Of a DNA stretch of 20,320 nucleotides, positions 11,800 through 19,746 are shown piece after piece. The notes under the pieces were generated by a model. That model searched no databases, was not told the origin of the DNA, and was given only the letters and a program-made list of their open reading frames with translations. The DNA is from a virus: positions 1-20,320 of IMG/VR virus record IMGVR_UViG_3300009488_000099. The stretch is one strand, 5' to 3'. Every line of letters starts with the position of its first letter. Within the stretch, counting starts at the first letter, position 1. The translations under genes and the position numbers were made by a program.

Positions 11800-13533
11800 T
11801 TACAGCGTTGCTACAATATTAAGATTAGAGGTTGGATATATAATTATATTTCCAGATGCATCAGAAGCTACATTTATAGCATTACCTATTTTATTTTTAT
11901 AATCCTGAAACCATAATATTCCATTAGGAGATATAGCCGTCATACCAGTTCCATCACCTGAAACGGCTACAAACATACCGTTAGAACTATCCCAAGTAAC
12001 ATCATCAGCTACCATAGTATTAGCCAATACATTCTTACGCTGTGTCCATGTTATTCCATCTGGTGAAGTTGCTACTTTTCCCTGCTCACCCACAGCACAA
12101 AACAATGTTAACGAAGATGAATATGTAATCGCCTTAATACTCTGCGTTCCAAAACTAGAAGTCTGCGATGTCCACGCACCAGTAGGATCTGCTGCTGTTG
12201 CCACAAACCCACTATCTCCAACCACTACATGGGTAGAGTTACCATACGCAGCACCGTTTAATGGCTGAGAAAGTCCAGTACTATTAACAGTCCATGCTCC
12301 AGTTGGATCAGTCGCAGTGTAAACTATAGAATCAGCCGTCAATACCCAGTGACTTCCTCCTTGATTAACTCCAGTAAAAGTTCCGCCAGCATCAGAAGGA
12401 AGCGTAGTATATTGTGTCCACGTTGCCGTAGGATCTGTTGCTACCCATACTCTTCCTGTTCCACCACCTTCACCGATAGATCTTGTGGGGATTACAACAC
12501 AAAATCCATCTCCACCGCAATGTGATTTAGTAAAGAAATCCCACGCACTAAAACCAGCCTGCAAATATTCCTGAGTCCATGTTACTGCGTCAGGTGAGCT
12601 ATAAATTCTTTGCGTTGCACCCGGTTCAACCTCTACCCAAACAGAAGATCCAAATGAATCATACGATACTCCAGTAAAGGTTGTTGGACCAGAAATTGCT
12701 CTCATTTCTAAGAGATATGGACTACCAAGATCGTTGGTAGATTCTAAATTTAACGTATTAGATCCTGCAGTATAAGTTATCGTACCACTTGTTGAAGTAA
12801 GAGTTGCCCAAATAGGTGCAACACCAGTTCCAGCTACGAATAACTGCCCGTCAGTTCCATTAGAACTAGACAAAACTCCACCCGCACTAGAAGAAACTAC
12901 TCCCAGTCCTAGACTTGAAAACGCAGGATCTGCATCCAAATTTATTGTAACTGTATCACCAGCACCAGCGGTATTGATATTAGTACCACCAGCTATAACT
13001 ATAGCGTTACCAGCTATAGTCGCTGTGCCAGCATCTGTTGTAAAATCTTGTGCGCCTAAAAACCCACCCTTAATGTCTATGTTTAATGTATTAGCGCCAG
13101 CCGTGATATCCATCGTGCCACCGCTAGAAGTAAGAGTAGCCCACGCAGGATCTAAACCAGTAGCCCCTACAACTAACTGACCGTCACCACCCTGCGTTAG
13201 GCCTACAGTTACAGTATCGCCAGTAGCAGACGTTACCACAACATTACCACCAATAACGTCCATCTCATCGTTTACTGCTGTCGCACTTCCCGTATCTGCA
13301 TTTACAGTAAGAACACCACCCGTAACCTCAGTCCAAGTAGCAACCCCTCCAACTAAATTAGTAAGGAACCACACCTCATTAGTAAGACTATTTACCCACA
13401 GATCACCGATATTAAAATTATTCTGTTGAGAGGTAGGGGTTCTAGGTTGAACTATTAACTGAGGAGGCGTAGTAGCCTCAACTCCCATGTACGAAAGAGG
13501 CTCTGCTCCAGTAACTCTTTTAGGTCTTGCCAT
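11800..13533 (-). CDS. Virion/tail-fibre protein with beta-repeats and C-terminal beta-propeller
   Basis: 577 residues, start ATG 13533 with GGGAG five bases upstream. Residues 40-70 hold GDLWVNSLTNEVWFLTNL, seen in phage fibre-like proteins. Residues 70-275 are glycine/threonine-rich beta-repeats, including two copies of a module of the form DGQL-V-TG-P-WATLTS-GT-TAG-NTLN and one copy of DAGTA-AG-IAGGTNINTAGAG. From about 285 a propeller of six or seven blades follows, each with (T/A)(T/A)DPTGAWT or PDGITWT near the blade end, like BNR/Ycf48-like repeats. Such proteins bind surface sugars or form particle appendages. The propeller is a paralogue of the next gene upstream. It is the last gene of the leftward fibre block. 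Confidence 0.75.
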   Translation of the reverse strand: MARPKRVTGAEPLSYMGVEATTPPQLIVQPRTPTSQQNNFNIGDLWVNSLTNEVWFLTNLVGGVATWTEVTGGVLTVNADTGSATAVNDEMDVIGGNVVVTSATGDTVTVGLTQGGDGQLVVGATGLDPAWATLTSSGGTMDITAGANTLNIDIKGGFLGAQDFTTDAGTATIAGNAIVIAGGTNINTAGAGDTVTINLDADPAFSSLGLGVVSSSAGGVLSSSNGTDGQLFVAGTGVAPIWATLTSTSGTITYTAGSNTLNLESTNDLGSPYLLEMRAISGPTTFTGVSYDSFGSSVWVEVEPGATQRIYSSPDAVTWTQEYLQAGFSAWDFFTKSHCGGDGFCVVIPTRSIGEGGGTGRVWVATDPTATWTQYTTLPSDAGGTFTGVNQGGSHWVLTADSIVYTATDPTGAWTVNSTGLSQPLNGAAYGNSTHVVVGDSGFVATAADPTGAWTSQTSSFGTQSIKAITYSSSLTLFCAVGEQGKVATSPDGITWTQRKNVLANTMVADDVTWDSSNGMFVAVSGDGTGMTAISPNGILWFQDYKNKIGNAINVASDASGNIIIYPTSNLNIVATL

Positions 13534-13544
13534 ACTATCTCCCT

Positions 13545-14477
13545 TTAACTAAAACTTGTTTTAATAGTCGGACCATCACCAACCACAACTAAAAATCCAT
13601 CTCCGTATTTCAGATCCCACATATTAGCGAAACCACCAGTATCTAAATGCCAAGTTATTCCATCTTGAGATAGTCCTATCTCCGAAGAATTAGTAACAAC
13701 TACAAACAAATTTTCTGTAGCATCCCATTGGACAGTTGTATCGATACTTCCACCACCAAAAGGGCTAGTTCTTTGAGTCCAAGACGTCGTATCAGAGCCT
13801 GCCGCAGTTCCTATCTTTCCAGATGCACCAACGGCACAAAATAAATCTAACGTAGGAGAATAAGCTACATATCTAATATCCGTAGCACCAAATGAAGATG
13901 TGCGCTGAGTCCACGTACCTGTTGGATCCGTCGCTGTAGCCAACTTACCAGCCCCACCAACCATAACGTACGTTGTTCCATCAAATGCACACGACCTACA
14001 GAAATCAGCACCAAAAGATGATGTCCTACTTGTCCAAGTTCCCGTTGGATCTGTCGCCGTTGTAAGAGTTCCAGATGAACCCATAGCTAACCAGTAGGTA
14101 GTCCCATCCCAAAAAACACCCTGAATACCAGTAGCACCAAACCCAGACGTTCTAGACGTCCAAGTGGCCGTAGGATCTGTAGCCGTAAGCATATAGCCAG
14201 AATCACCCACAGTCGTCCACGTTGTACCATCATTATCGATGTCTCTCATGTTATTTAAAGCTGTCTCCTGAATAGTCCATGTAATAGCATCGGTAGACGT
14301 AATAAGGTCAGATGTACCTGCAGTAGCAGCATTAACAGCAGTCCAGTAAGTACTACCATCATATCCTACACCTCGCATAGCCGAACTTATTGCTCCTGGA
14401 GTTCTAGATGTCCATGTATAGGGACTAATAAATTCTCTCCTCTTAGAAGAGAGAATACCTGGCTGGGATACTATCAT
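13545..14477 (-). CDS. Seven-bladed beta-propeller virion protein (BNR/Ycf48-like repeats)
   Basis: 310 residues made almost wholly of seven repeats. The TWT-type tryptophans are at residues 22, 67, 106, 148, 189, 233 and 276, spaced 39-45 residues. The blade pattern is TATDPTGTWTSRTSSFGA, then I-V-YDG-Y-VG-SG. Seven repeats of this size close one propeller, so the protein is likely a complete domain used for binding host-surface glycans. No sialidase catalytic set can be seen. The start overlaps the HNH gene stop by four bases (ATGA), with AAGGA six bases upstream. Similar blades occur in the downstream 577-residue protein. Confidence 0.78.
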   Translation of the reverse strand: MIVSQPGILSSKRREFISPYTWTSRTPGAISSAMRGVGYDGSTYWTAVNAATAGTSDLITSTDAITWTIQETALNNMRDIDNDGTTWTTVGDSGYMLTATDPTATWTSRTSGFGATGIQGVFWDGTTYWLAMGSSGTLTTATDPTGTWTSRTSSFGADFCRSCAFDGTTYVMVGGAGKLATATDPTGTWTQRTSSFGATDIRYVAYSPTLDLFCAVGASGKIGTAAGSDTTSWTQRTSPFGGGSIDTTVQWDATENLFVVVTNSSEIGLSQDGITWHLDTGGFANMWDLKYGDGFLVVVGDGPTIKTSFS

Positions 14478-15166
14478 GCTACATCCTTTCTAAGTCCTTT
14501 ATTCCATGGAACTTTTCCTTTAGAAGATTCACTCATTTTTTTCTTAGATTCTTCTGTGTGGGTTTTGCCTTTCATCCACGAAACCTTTCCCTTAAGTGAA
14601 TCACTCATTTTTTTTAAGCTCTCTTCAGTATGCCTTTTTCCCTTCATCCATGGAGTACGACCTTTTAGTGCTTCTTTGTGCGCCTCACTTAATTTCTTAC
14701 CTTTTTTAGCATCACGCATTTTCTTTCTTGCCTCGGCACTCTGCGTTTTTCCTTTCATACCAGAAACAACTATTCCTTTTGTTCCTTTATTCCAGGGGGT
14801 TCTGCCTTTAAGCTTCTCTCGATGTTCTAGGCTAAGCTTCTTTCCTTTGTGAGCTTCGCTAAGTTTTTTGCAATGCTCCTTGCTTAACGTCCTACCCTTA
14901 AGTAACGATACGCCATCTTTCATAAAATTACACTTCTGCTTTCCGTGCAATCTGGCGTGGCATGAGCTACATAAAGTTATACCGTTACTAATTTCAATCC
15001 TAAGCTCAGGATATTCATCCCAACATTTAATGTGATGTGCATGGATTAATATGGCATCTCCTGAGCTACCGCAATCTTGACAGGTAAAATTATCTCTTTC
15101 AAAAACTGCATCACGCCATTCATAGCAGTCAATCCTATTGCGCTGAGCAACTTTACATACTTTCAT
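14474..15166 (-). CDS. HNH homing endonuclease with NUMOD3 repeats
   Basis: 230 residues from ATG 15166, chosen because GGAG stands five bases upstream; a longer frame would run into the fibre gene. The HNH domain has CQDC at residues 29-32, the catalytic HAHHI at 42-46, asparagine 61 and CSSCHARLH at 66-74, with the four cysteines binding a structural zinc. Residues 85-230 are about six NUMOD3-type DNA-binding repeats (GRTPWNKG, GKTQSAEARKKM, KGKVSWMKGKTHTEES). Free-standing enzymes of this type cut a target near their own gene and spread by repair. It lies between two fibre genes and its last codons supply the ribosome site of the next gene. Confidence 0.93.
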   Translation of the reverse strand: MKVCKVAQRNRIDCYEWRDAVFERDNFTCQDCGSSGDAILIHAHHIKCWDEYPELRIEISNGITLCSSCHARLHGKQKCNFMKDGVSLLKGRTLSKEHCKKLSEAHKGKKLSLEHREKLKGRTPWNKGTKGIVVSGMKGKTQSAEARKKMRDAKKGKKLSEAHKEALKGRTPWMKGKRHTEESLKKMSDSLKGKVSWMKGKTHTEESKKKMSESSKGKVPWNKGLRKDVA

Positions 15167-15239
15167 GATATCTCCAGTTAATTTAAAACTATCAACTTTA
15201 TCTATCATGAAAGTATTACTTCTTGGCGCCAATGTCACA

Positions 15240-18200
15240 CTAAGCAAGGTCGCCACCACAGAGCCACTCATCTGTCGCTATCTTAGTAACAGAGGCTATA
15301 GCGTACTGCCCAGCAGTATCTAATAACGCTCCCCTAGACCTCAAGGTCACACCACCCTCTGGCGTTAGAGTTACCACTCCTGCACCATTTTGTGATATGA
15401 GAACGTTAGTTCCGATATCCATCGCAACATCAGCATTAACAGGAATCGTAACTGCAATAGCAGCAGCGTTTGTACACGTGACTATCTTACCTCTATCACT
15501 AGCTAGAAGTTCGTAAGTAGTTCCGGTCTGGTTGTTTACAGCTATCGTTCCAGTAGAAGAAAGATCTATAGTTCCAGCACCACCAGTAACTTCTATAGAA
15601 TTATCCGCAGACGCCACAGTAGCAAATACAGGGTCTGCTCCTGTAGAGCCAACAAGAAGCTGTCCATTAGTTCCAACAGCCAGCGGAGTAATAGCTCCAA
15701 CTCCAGAACCAACAAGAACACCATGGTCAGTAAGAGTGGCAGCCCCTGTTCCACCAGATGCTACACCAACTGGTGTAGTTGCTGAAAGAGTAGTAAATGC
15801 CCCTGTACTAGGTGTGACTGCTCCTATTGGTACACCTTCAATTTTTGTAGCGCCACCGATTACTACGTTGCCAGCTCCTATTTCAGTCAATGTTCCAGCA
15901 AGGTTAGAAACATTCAGACTAACTATCGAAGCAGCTGTAATATCGGATAGCTTATCTAAGTCTAGATTAGAAACTGTTAAATGAATTTCTGGAGTTCCTC
16001 CACCAGATGTAAGAAAAGCCGTTCCGTCTCCAGCGCCCATATTTCTTATAGAATCACCACTTGCCTGAAGTGCTCCACCTGTTGTACAACCAAATACTGT
16101 TCCTGTTCCTATTACATACAGACATAAAAACGAAATCTGTATGTCGTCTGTAGTTGTACTTCCTATCACAAATCCATTATCAAGCGAGATTCTCTCAACA
16201 AACAACGTTAAAGAACCAGCCAAACAAATAAAACCTGTTGCTGTTCCAGAAAGAACTATTCTTTTAAGATTGATGCTAGCTTTTTGACTTGCTGTGTTCA
16301 TAGTTATACCGGTAACACCAGTCGCTACCGTCATTTCACCAAATGTCCAAATATTATCTGTTGTTATAGAATGGCTACCTGCAAGAATCGCATTTGGGGC
16401 GTAGATATTTATGCCCGACACACCCGTTATATTTTCAGTATAGATTCCATCATCGGCACATGATACAACATCACCCGATGAAGCTGCCGCTATAGCTGCT
16501 CCGAAAGTAAGAAATGCTCTGTTTATACTTAAACCATCGTTTGCATCGTTACCATGCTTGCCAACATAATAGATATTAACCTGAGGCAATCCCCAATCAT
16601 CTATAGTCTCAAGAGCTACTTGAACAGTTGTATCGCTAGCAGATAAAATCCCATCAAAGTTAGCTACATCCGTAAGAACTAAAGAAGCTAAGTTAGTTCC
16701 ACCTCCTGTAGAGAAAAACGCCCTAAGAGTTGCCTTTTCTATAATTACTTCAACTATTGTGCTTGTAGATTGCCTATAAATTATATGACCAAGCTGGGCT
16801 AGTTCAAGTTTGGCCAATTCAGCTGTAGCTAGTGATACAGTTCCATCGGCTATAGCCGTTTCAGCTGTTCCAAGGTTATTGTATTCTTGATCATCTAAGA
16901 CAGCCCAATATATAGGAGTATCAACTGTAATATTATCCTTAGAGACATAAAGAGTATAAATGCTAAACCTAGTACCAGAGCCAGCTGTAGGTGTTCCGGC
17001 GCTATTCCAAAACCCATTAAATGTATCTGAAGCTTGATAGGTCGCCCACTTTCCAGCACCAGTTGTATACATTTGATTCCACACTTCAGCTACACCACCA
17101 CCATCTGGAATAACTGTATGCAAACCATGATCATCTAATTCATCGGCCCCAACAATCTCTATTTTTTGCGTTCCATTAAGAGTTATATTTGCACCCTGTA
17201 ATTGGTTTTCAATTATAGTACCTATTGCATCATGGTTGTAAACAGATACGGCAACTGGAAAATCAAATGGATGATTCTCTTTAACGGTATATTGTATATT
17301 GGTACCCGTAGAATCTCTTAATACCTCAAAAAGTGGAATGTTATTCTGATAGGCATCCTGACCACTGAAAGTTGTAGTCTTTCCGATTGTGCCAGTGTCG
17401 TCTATATATATTAAGTAAGTGTTCCCAGCGAGAAGACCAGTTACAGTCTGACTACCAGCCCATGAAACCTGGACCCCGTTTATATATCCTGATCCACCAG
17501 TCAGCACTTCAAATGATCCAAGTACAGTATCATCAAAAAATGGCCCACCACCACTCCATTGATCAAAACCTGTAGATATTGTCAATGAAGCAGAAGCTGA
17601 GACTACACCGCTTGAATCTACAATAAGACCGCCATCTGTTATAGAAGTAAGCGTTACATCTACTCCAACCGTAAGATCAGCACCTGCAACAAGATCACCT
17701 GCCGTGGCAGTAACATTACCAGTAGTAGCTATTACGCCTGTTCCACCAGTAACAGTTGTACCAAAATCACCATATCCTATTAAAGAAACAACGTTTCCAG
17801 CGTTTGCGGTTATATCTCCAACGACACTTGTGATACCAGTGCCAGCTTCAATTGTAGTAAAGGCAGTTATTAAACCACCAGAATTTATATTTCCCGCCGT
17901 TGTAGTTATATTTCCTGTAGTCGCTGTTACAAACGTACCAGCCGTAAGAGAACCAACAAGAGAAACACTATCATCTAATATAACAGTTACAGTATTACCA
18001 GCGCCTGTTGTATTTATATTAGTCCCACCAAGTATGTTAGTATCACCGGCTACAGGAACGGCAGTACCTGCATCTGTAGGAAAAGAATCGGCGAACACAC
18101 CCGCGTGAGAAATAGTTAAGGTATTAGGAGTTCCTGCAACTGTAATACCAGCTCCACCAAGAATATTGATGTTTCCTGCTACTGGCCCTATCACACCACC

Positions 18201-18260
18201 AGAATCTCCGGTTAGAGAAACGAGAGCTCCTGTTTGAAAAAATTGTCCGGCTTGACTCAT
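15240..18260 (-). CDS. Large modular tail fibre/tailspike-like protein
   Basis: 1006 residues, start ATG 18260 with AAGGAG six bases upstream. Residues 1-230 are glycine/threonine-rich beta-repeats (NILGGTNINTTGAGNTVTV; TATTGNITTTAGN). Residues 230-560 form an unrecognised globular region. Residues 561-640 begin a right-handed beta-helix of the pectate-lyase-like type (YYVGKHGNDANDGLS, then AFLTFGAAIAAASSGDVV). Near 840-920 is the common fibre module PSTGAFTTLSAT, ASGGTGAATLTDHGVLVGSG, GQLLVGSTGADPVFATV. The C-terminal 90 residues (ELLASDRGKIVTCTN, VTLTPEGGVTLRSRG, EWLCGGDLA) are a widespread phage fibre end domain. It should be a trimeric adhesin; no catalytic residues for a depolymerase are evident. 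Confidence 0.85.
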   Translation of the reverse strand: MSQAGQFFQTGALVSLTGDSGGVIGPVAGNINILGGAGITVAGTPNTLTISHAGVFADSFPTDAGTAVPVAGDTNILGGTNINTTGAGNTVTVILDDSVSLVGSLTAGTFVTATTGNITTTAGNINSGGLITAFTTIEAGTGITSVVGDITANAGNVVSLIGYGDFGTTVTGGTGVIATTGNVTATAGDLVAGADLTVGVDVTLTSITDGGLIVDSSGVVSASASLTISTGFDQWSGGGPFFDDTVLGSFEVLTGGSGYINGVQVSWAGSQTVTGLLAGNTYLIYIDDTGTIGKTTTFSGQDAYQNNIPLFEVLRDSTGTNIQYTVKENHPFDFPVAVSVYNHDAIGTIIENQLQGANITLNGTQKIEIVGADELDDHGLHTVIPDGGGVAEVWNQMYTTGAGKWATYQASDTFNGFWNSAGTPTAGSGTRFSIYTLYVSKDNITVDTPIYWAVLDDQEYNNLGTAETAIADGTVSLATAELAKLELAQLGHIIYRQSTSTIVEVIIEKATLRAFFSTGGGTNLASLVLTDVANFDGILSASDTTVQVALETIDDWGLPQVNIYYVGKHGNDANDGLSINRAFLTFGAAIAAASSGDVVSCADDGIYTENITGVSGINIYAPNAILAGSHSITTDNIWTFGEMTVATGVTGITMNTASQKASINLKRIVLSGTATGFICLAGSLTLFVERISLDNGFVIGSTTTDDIQISFLCLYVIGTGTVFGCTTGGALQASGDSIRNMGAGDGTAFLTSGGGTPEIHLTVSNLDLDKLSDITAASIVSLNVSNLAGTLTEIGAGNVVIGGATKIEGVPIGAVTPSTGAFTTLSATTPVGVASGGTGAATLTDHGVLVGSGVGAITPLAVGTNGQLLVGSTGADPVFATVASADNSIEVTGGAGTIDLSSTGTIAVNNQTGTTYELLASDRGKIVTCTNAAAIAVTIPVNADVAMDIGTNVLISQNGAGVVTLTPEGGVTLRSRGALLDTAGQYAIASVTKIATDEWLCGGDLA

Positions 18261-18272
18261 ATCTATCTCCTT

Positions 18273-18617
18273 TTATTCTGTTGCGCCGTAGTATATTGTT
18301 GCATACACAGAACCACTAGAAGGAACACCATCTTGCTTTACGTAAAGTCGATCGCCTTCAGGAATATAATAGCCTTGCTCATTAGACCTATTAGACGTAA
18401 TATCCAGCAAGAGATACGAACTTGTAGCCAATGGAAAGTGATCCAGAACGCCGTCATATGAAAACATCAATGTTACATCTGTTAAATTTTGTACATGAAG
18501 GATCCTTACTGGATTAGCAAAAGAAGTTCCCACCCCAGTGTATCCAGCAGCTATAGACCCAAAAGCTAATGATCTAACCGGCTCAACTGCAAGTTTAATT
18601 GATTGAGATTGCGCCAT
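18273..18617 (-). CDS. Small virion-like beta protein, paralogue 1
   Basis: 114 residues, with AAGGAGG four bases before ATG 18617. The sequence alternates strands and short loops: VRILHVQNLTDVTLMFSYDG, DHFPLATSSYLLLD, then EGDRLYVKQDG and VYATIYYG. The element N-(T/S)-D...SYDG...DHF is shared with the genes at 18947 and 19312, so the three are a tandem paralogous set. They probably form small beta-sandwich virion parts such as tail or capsid accessory proteins. It lies directly upstream of the large fibre gene. The function is inferred from context only. Confidence 0.72.
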   Translation of the reverse strand: MAQSQSIKLAVEPVRSLAFGSIAAGYTGVGTSFANPVRILHVQNLTDVTLMFSYDGVLDHFPLATSSYLLLDITSNRSNEQGYYIPEGDRLYVKQDGVPSSGSVYATIYYGATE

Positions 18618-18644
18618 CCTACCTCCTTATTTTTAATTTTGTCA

Positions 18645-18678
18645 TGCAGGGGAAAAAAATGCTATCAAAACCCCTGCA
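18645..18678 (-). other. Intergenic hairpin
   Basis: TGCAGGGG (18645-18652) pairs perfectly with CCCCTGCA (18671-18678) around an 18-base loop that is T-rich on the minus strand. It lies between the stop at 18696 and the start at 18617 in the leftward unit. No T run follows, so it may be an mRNA-processing or stabilising element rather than a terminator. Confidence 0.45.
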
Positions 18679-18695
18679 CAACAGTCGCTAATTAA

Positions 18696-18950
18696 CTACT
18701 TAGTTTCATCTTCCTTCTTCTTAGCTTCTTCTTTCTCTTTTTGCTTATCAATTGCTTCTTTAAATATTCTAGCTATTTCGTTTGCAGTATTAATGGCCGC
18801 ATTATGGCACTCTGGTAAAGGTGAGTAGAAGGGCATTGAAAATCTATAAATCCTACCCTTCTCTCCAGTAACCTCTATCACCATATCGTTTATAGTCTTA
18901 GTCTCCATATCTACTGTCTTAGCCGTATCTGTTTTTTTTTCTTCGCTCAT
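18696..18950 (-). CDS. Hypothetical charged protein, 84 residues
   Basis: ATG 18950 overlaps the upstream stop by four bases (ATGA), with AAGGAG four bases before it. The N-terminus is lysine/threonine-rich. The middle (TINDMVIEVTGEKGRIYRFS) is likely beta. The C-terminal third is a helix (NTANEIARIFKEAIDKQ) that runs into a lysine/glutamate-rich tail. It could be a small chaperone or assembly factor for the neighbouring virion proteins. No family is recognised. Confidence 0.7.
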   Translation of the reverse strand: MSEEKKTDTAKTVDMETKTINDMVIEVTGEKGRIYRFSMPFYSPLPECHNAAINTANEIARIFKEAIDKQKEKEEAKKKEDETK

Positions 18951-19282
18951 CTTTCTCCTTTATCTAAATAAAATCCACTCGCGGTAAGAAACCCAACTCC
19001 TGCAACTCCTCGAGCTGATATTGTAATTCCTTTTTTGAAAAAAGCTTCTTTACAAGTTAGCGTTGGGTTCAAGCTTACTGCATCTCCAGACACAATAAAT
19101 TCATGTGGATTTGTTCCATCAAAACTAATTTCGTAACCAAGATTACTATCATTGGTAAACCTTAACGAAAAAGCTGACTCTGGAACAACTCCAGTGGCAA
19201 ATTGTGTAAATGTTACAGCATTTAAAGTTGCAGAATCTACAAAATCAAGCGTTAAAGACAAAATTGCATTTTTTGTAGCCAT
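18947..19282 (-). CDS. Small virion-like beta protein, paralogue 2
   Basis: 111 residues, ATG 19282 with AAGGG seven bases upstream. Core elements are FSLRFTNDSNLGYEISFDGT, PHEFIVSGDAVSLN, then FFKKGITISARGVAGVGFLT and SGFYLD. These line up with the gene at 19312 (IRITNASD...SFDGVSDDHSL...KGSIIMVRGGAGTG...SGYYI) and more weakly with that at 18273. A beta-sandwich of the virion is likely, although no annotated family is recognised. It is translationally coupled to the charged 84-residue protein downstream. Confidence 0.72.
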   Translation of the reverse strand: MATKNAILSLTLDFVDSATLNAVTFTQFATGVVPESAFSLRFTNDSNLGYEISFDGTNPHEFIVSGDAVSLNPTLTCKEAFFKKGITISARGVAGVGFLTASGFYLDKGER

Positions 19283-19311
19283 ATTTTAACCCTTCTAATA
19301 TAGAATTAGTC

Positions 19312-19632
19312 TTAAATATAATATCCACTTAAATATATCATTCCCGTTCCTGCTCCTCCGCGAACCATAATGATGCTACCCTTTCTAACTCCTGTGTATT
19401 CATCGCATGAACCAGGACAAAACACTTCAATAATCGCATTAGGCTGCAGTGAATGATCATCGCTAACCCCATCAAAACTAACATTAGCTGCAGCATCGGA
19501 TGCATTAGTTATTCGAATTAAAAAGCAACCTTCATCCAATCCTAATGGATTTATTGGACGGAAAGTCGCGTCAATTGTGCTGGAATCAATCGATGTAAGA
19601 TTTACATAATTTATGGAATTCTTGATGGACAT
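19312..19632 (-). CDS. Small virion-like beta protein, paralogue 3
   Basis: 106 residues from ATG 19632, four bases after AAGGAGG; an in-frame TTG one codon earlier is not needed. The core is CFLIRITNASDAAANVSFDG, DDHSLQPNAIIEVF, then VRKGSIIMVRGGAGTGMIYL and a C-terminal SGYYI. It is the closest relative of the next gene. Three cysteines (residues 36, 72 and 76 or so) are not shared. It likely encodes a small structural protein of the tail or capsid; context is the only evidence. Confidence 0.72.
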   Translation of the reverse strand: MSIKNSINYVNLTSIDSSTIDATFRPINPLGLDEGCFLIRITNASDAAANVSFDGVSDDHSLQPNAIIEVFCPGSCDEYTGVRKGSIIMVRGGAGTGMIYLSGYYI

Positions 19633-19657
19633 CAATCCTCCTTAAATAGATATTTCT

Positions 19658-19730
19658 GGACGGCTAGCCCTATTAAGCAAAACAACATTTCACATATAAA
19701 ATATACGATCTAACTGTGAGCTAGCCATCC
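19658..19730 (-). other. Large intergenic stem-loop with nested stem
   Basis: GGACGGCTAGC (19658-19668) and GCTAGCCATCC (19720-19730) form an 11-bp stem, with one G-U pair when read on the minus strand. Inside it, TCACA (19690-19694) can pair with TGTGA (19715-19719), directly next to the outer stem. It lies between two leftward virion genes, about 26 bases before the next start. It has no T run and may be an RNA-processing, stabilising or regulatory structure. Confidence 0.5.
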
Positions 19731-19746
19731 AAAGCTAATTACTAAT

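Noticed and set aside
14556-14852. Plus-strand ORF of 98 residues with repeated FPFIHE-like words
   Set aside because: It is the antisense of the NUMOD3 repeats of the HNH endonuclease.
15167-15271. Longer HNH start (35 more residues)
   Set aside because: The extension overlaps the end of the fibre gene, and the ATG at 15166 has a clear GGAG site.
15532-15984. Plus-strand ORF of 150 residues rich in P, V, A and T
   Set aside because: It is the antisense shadow of the repetitive fibre gene; repeated Gly/Thr codons lack stops on the opposite strand.
17704-18108. Plus-strand ORF of 134 residues
   Set aside because: Same cause: antisense of beta-repeats in the fibre gene, with no ribosome site.
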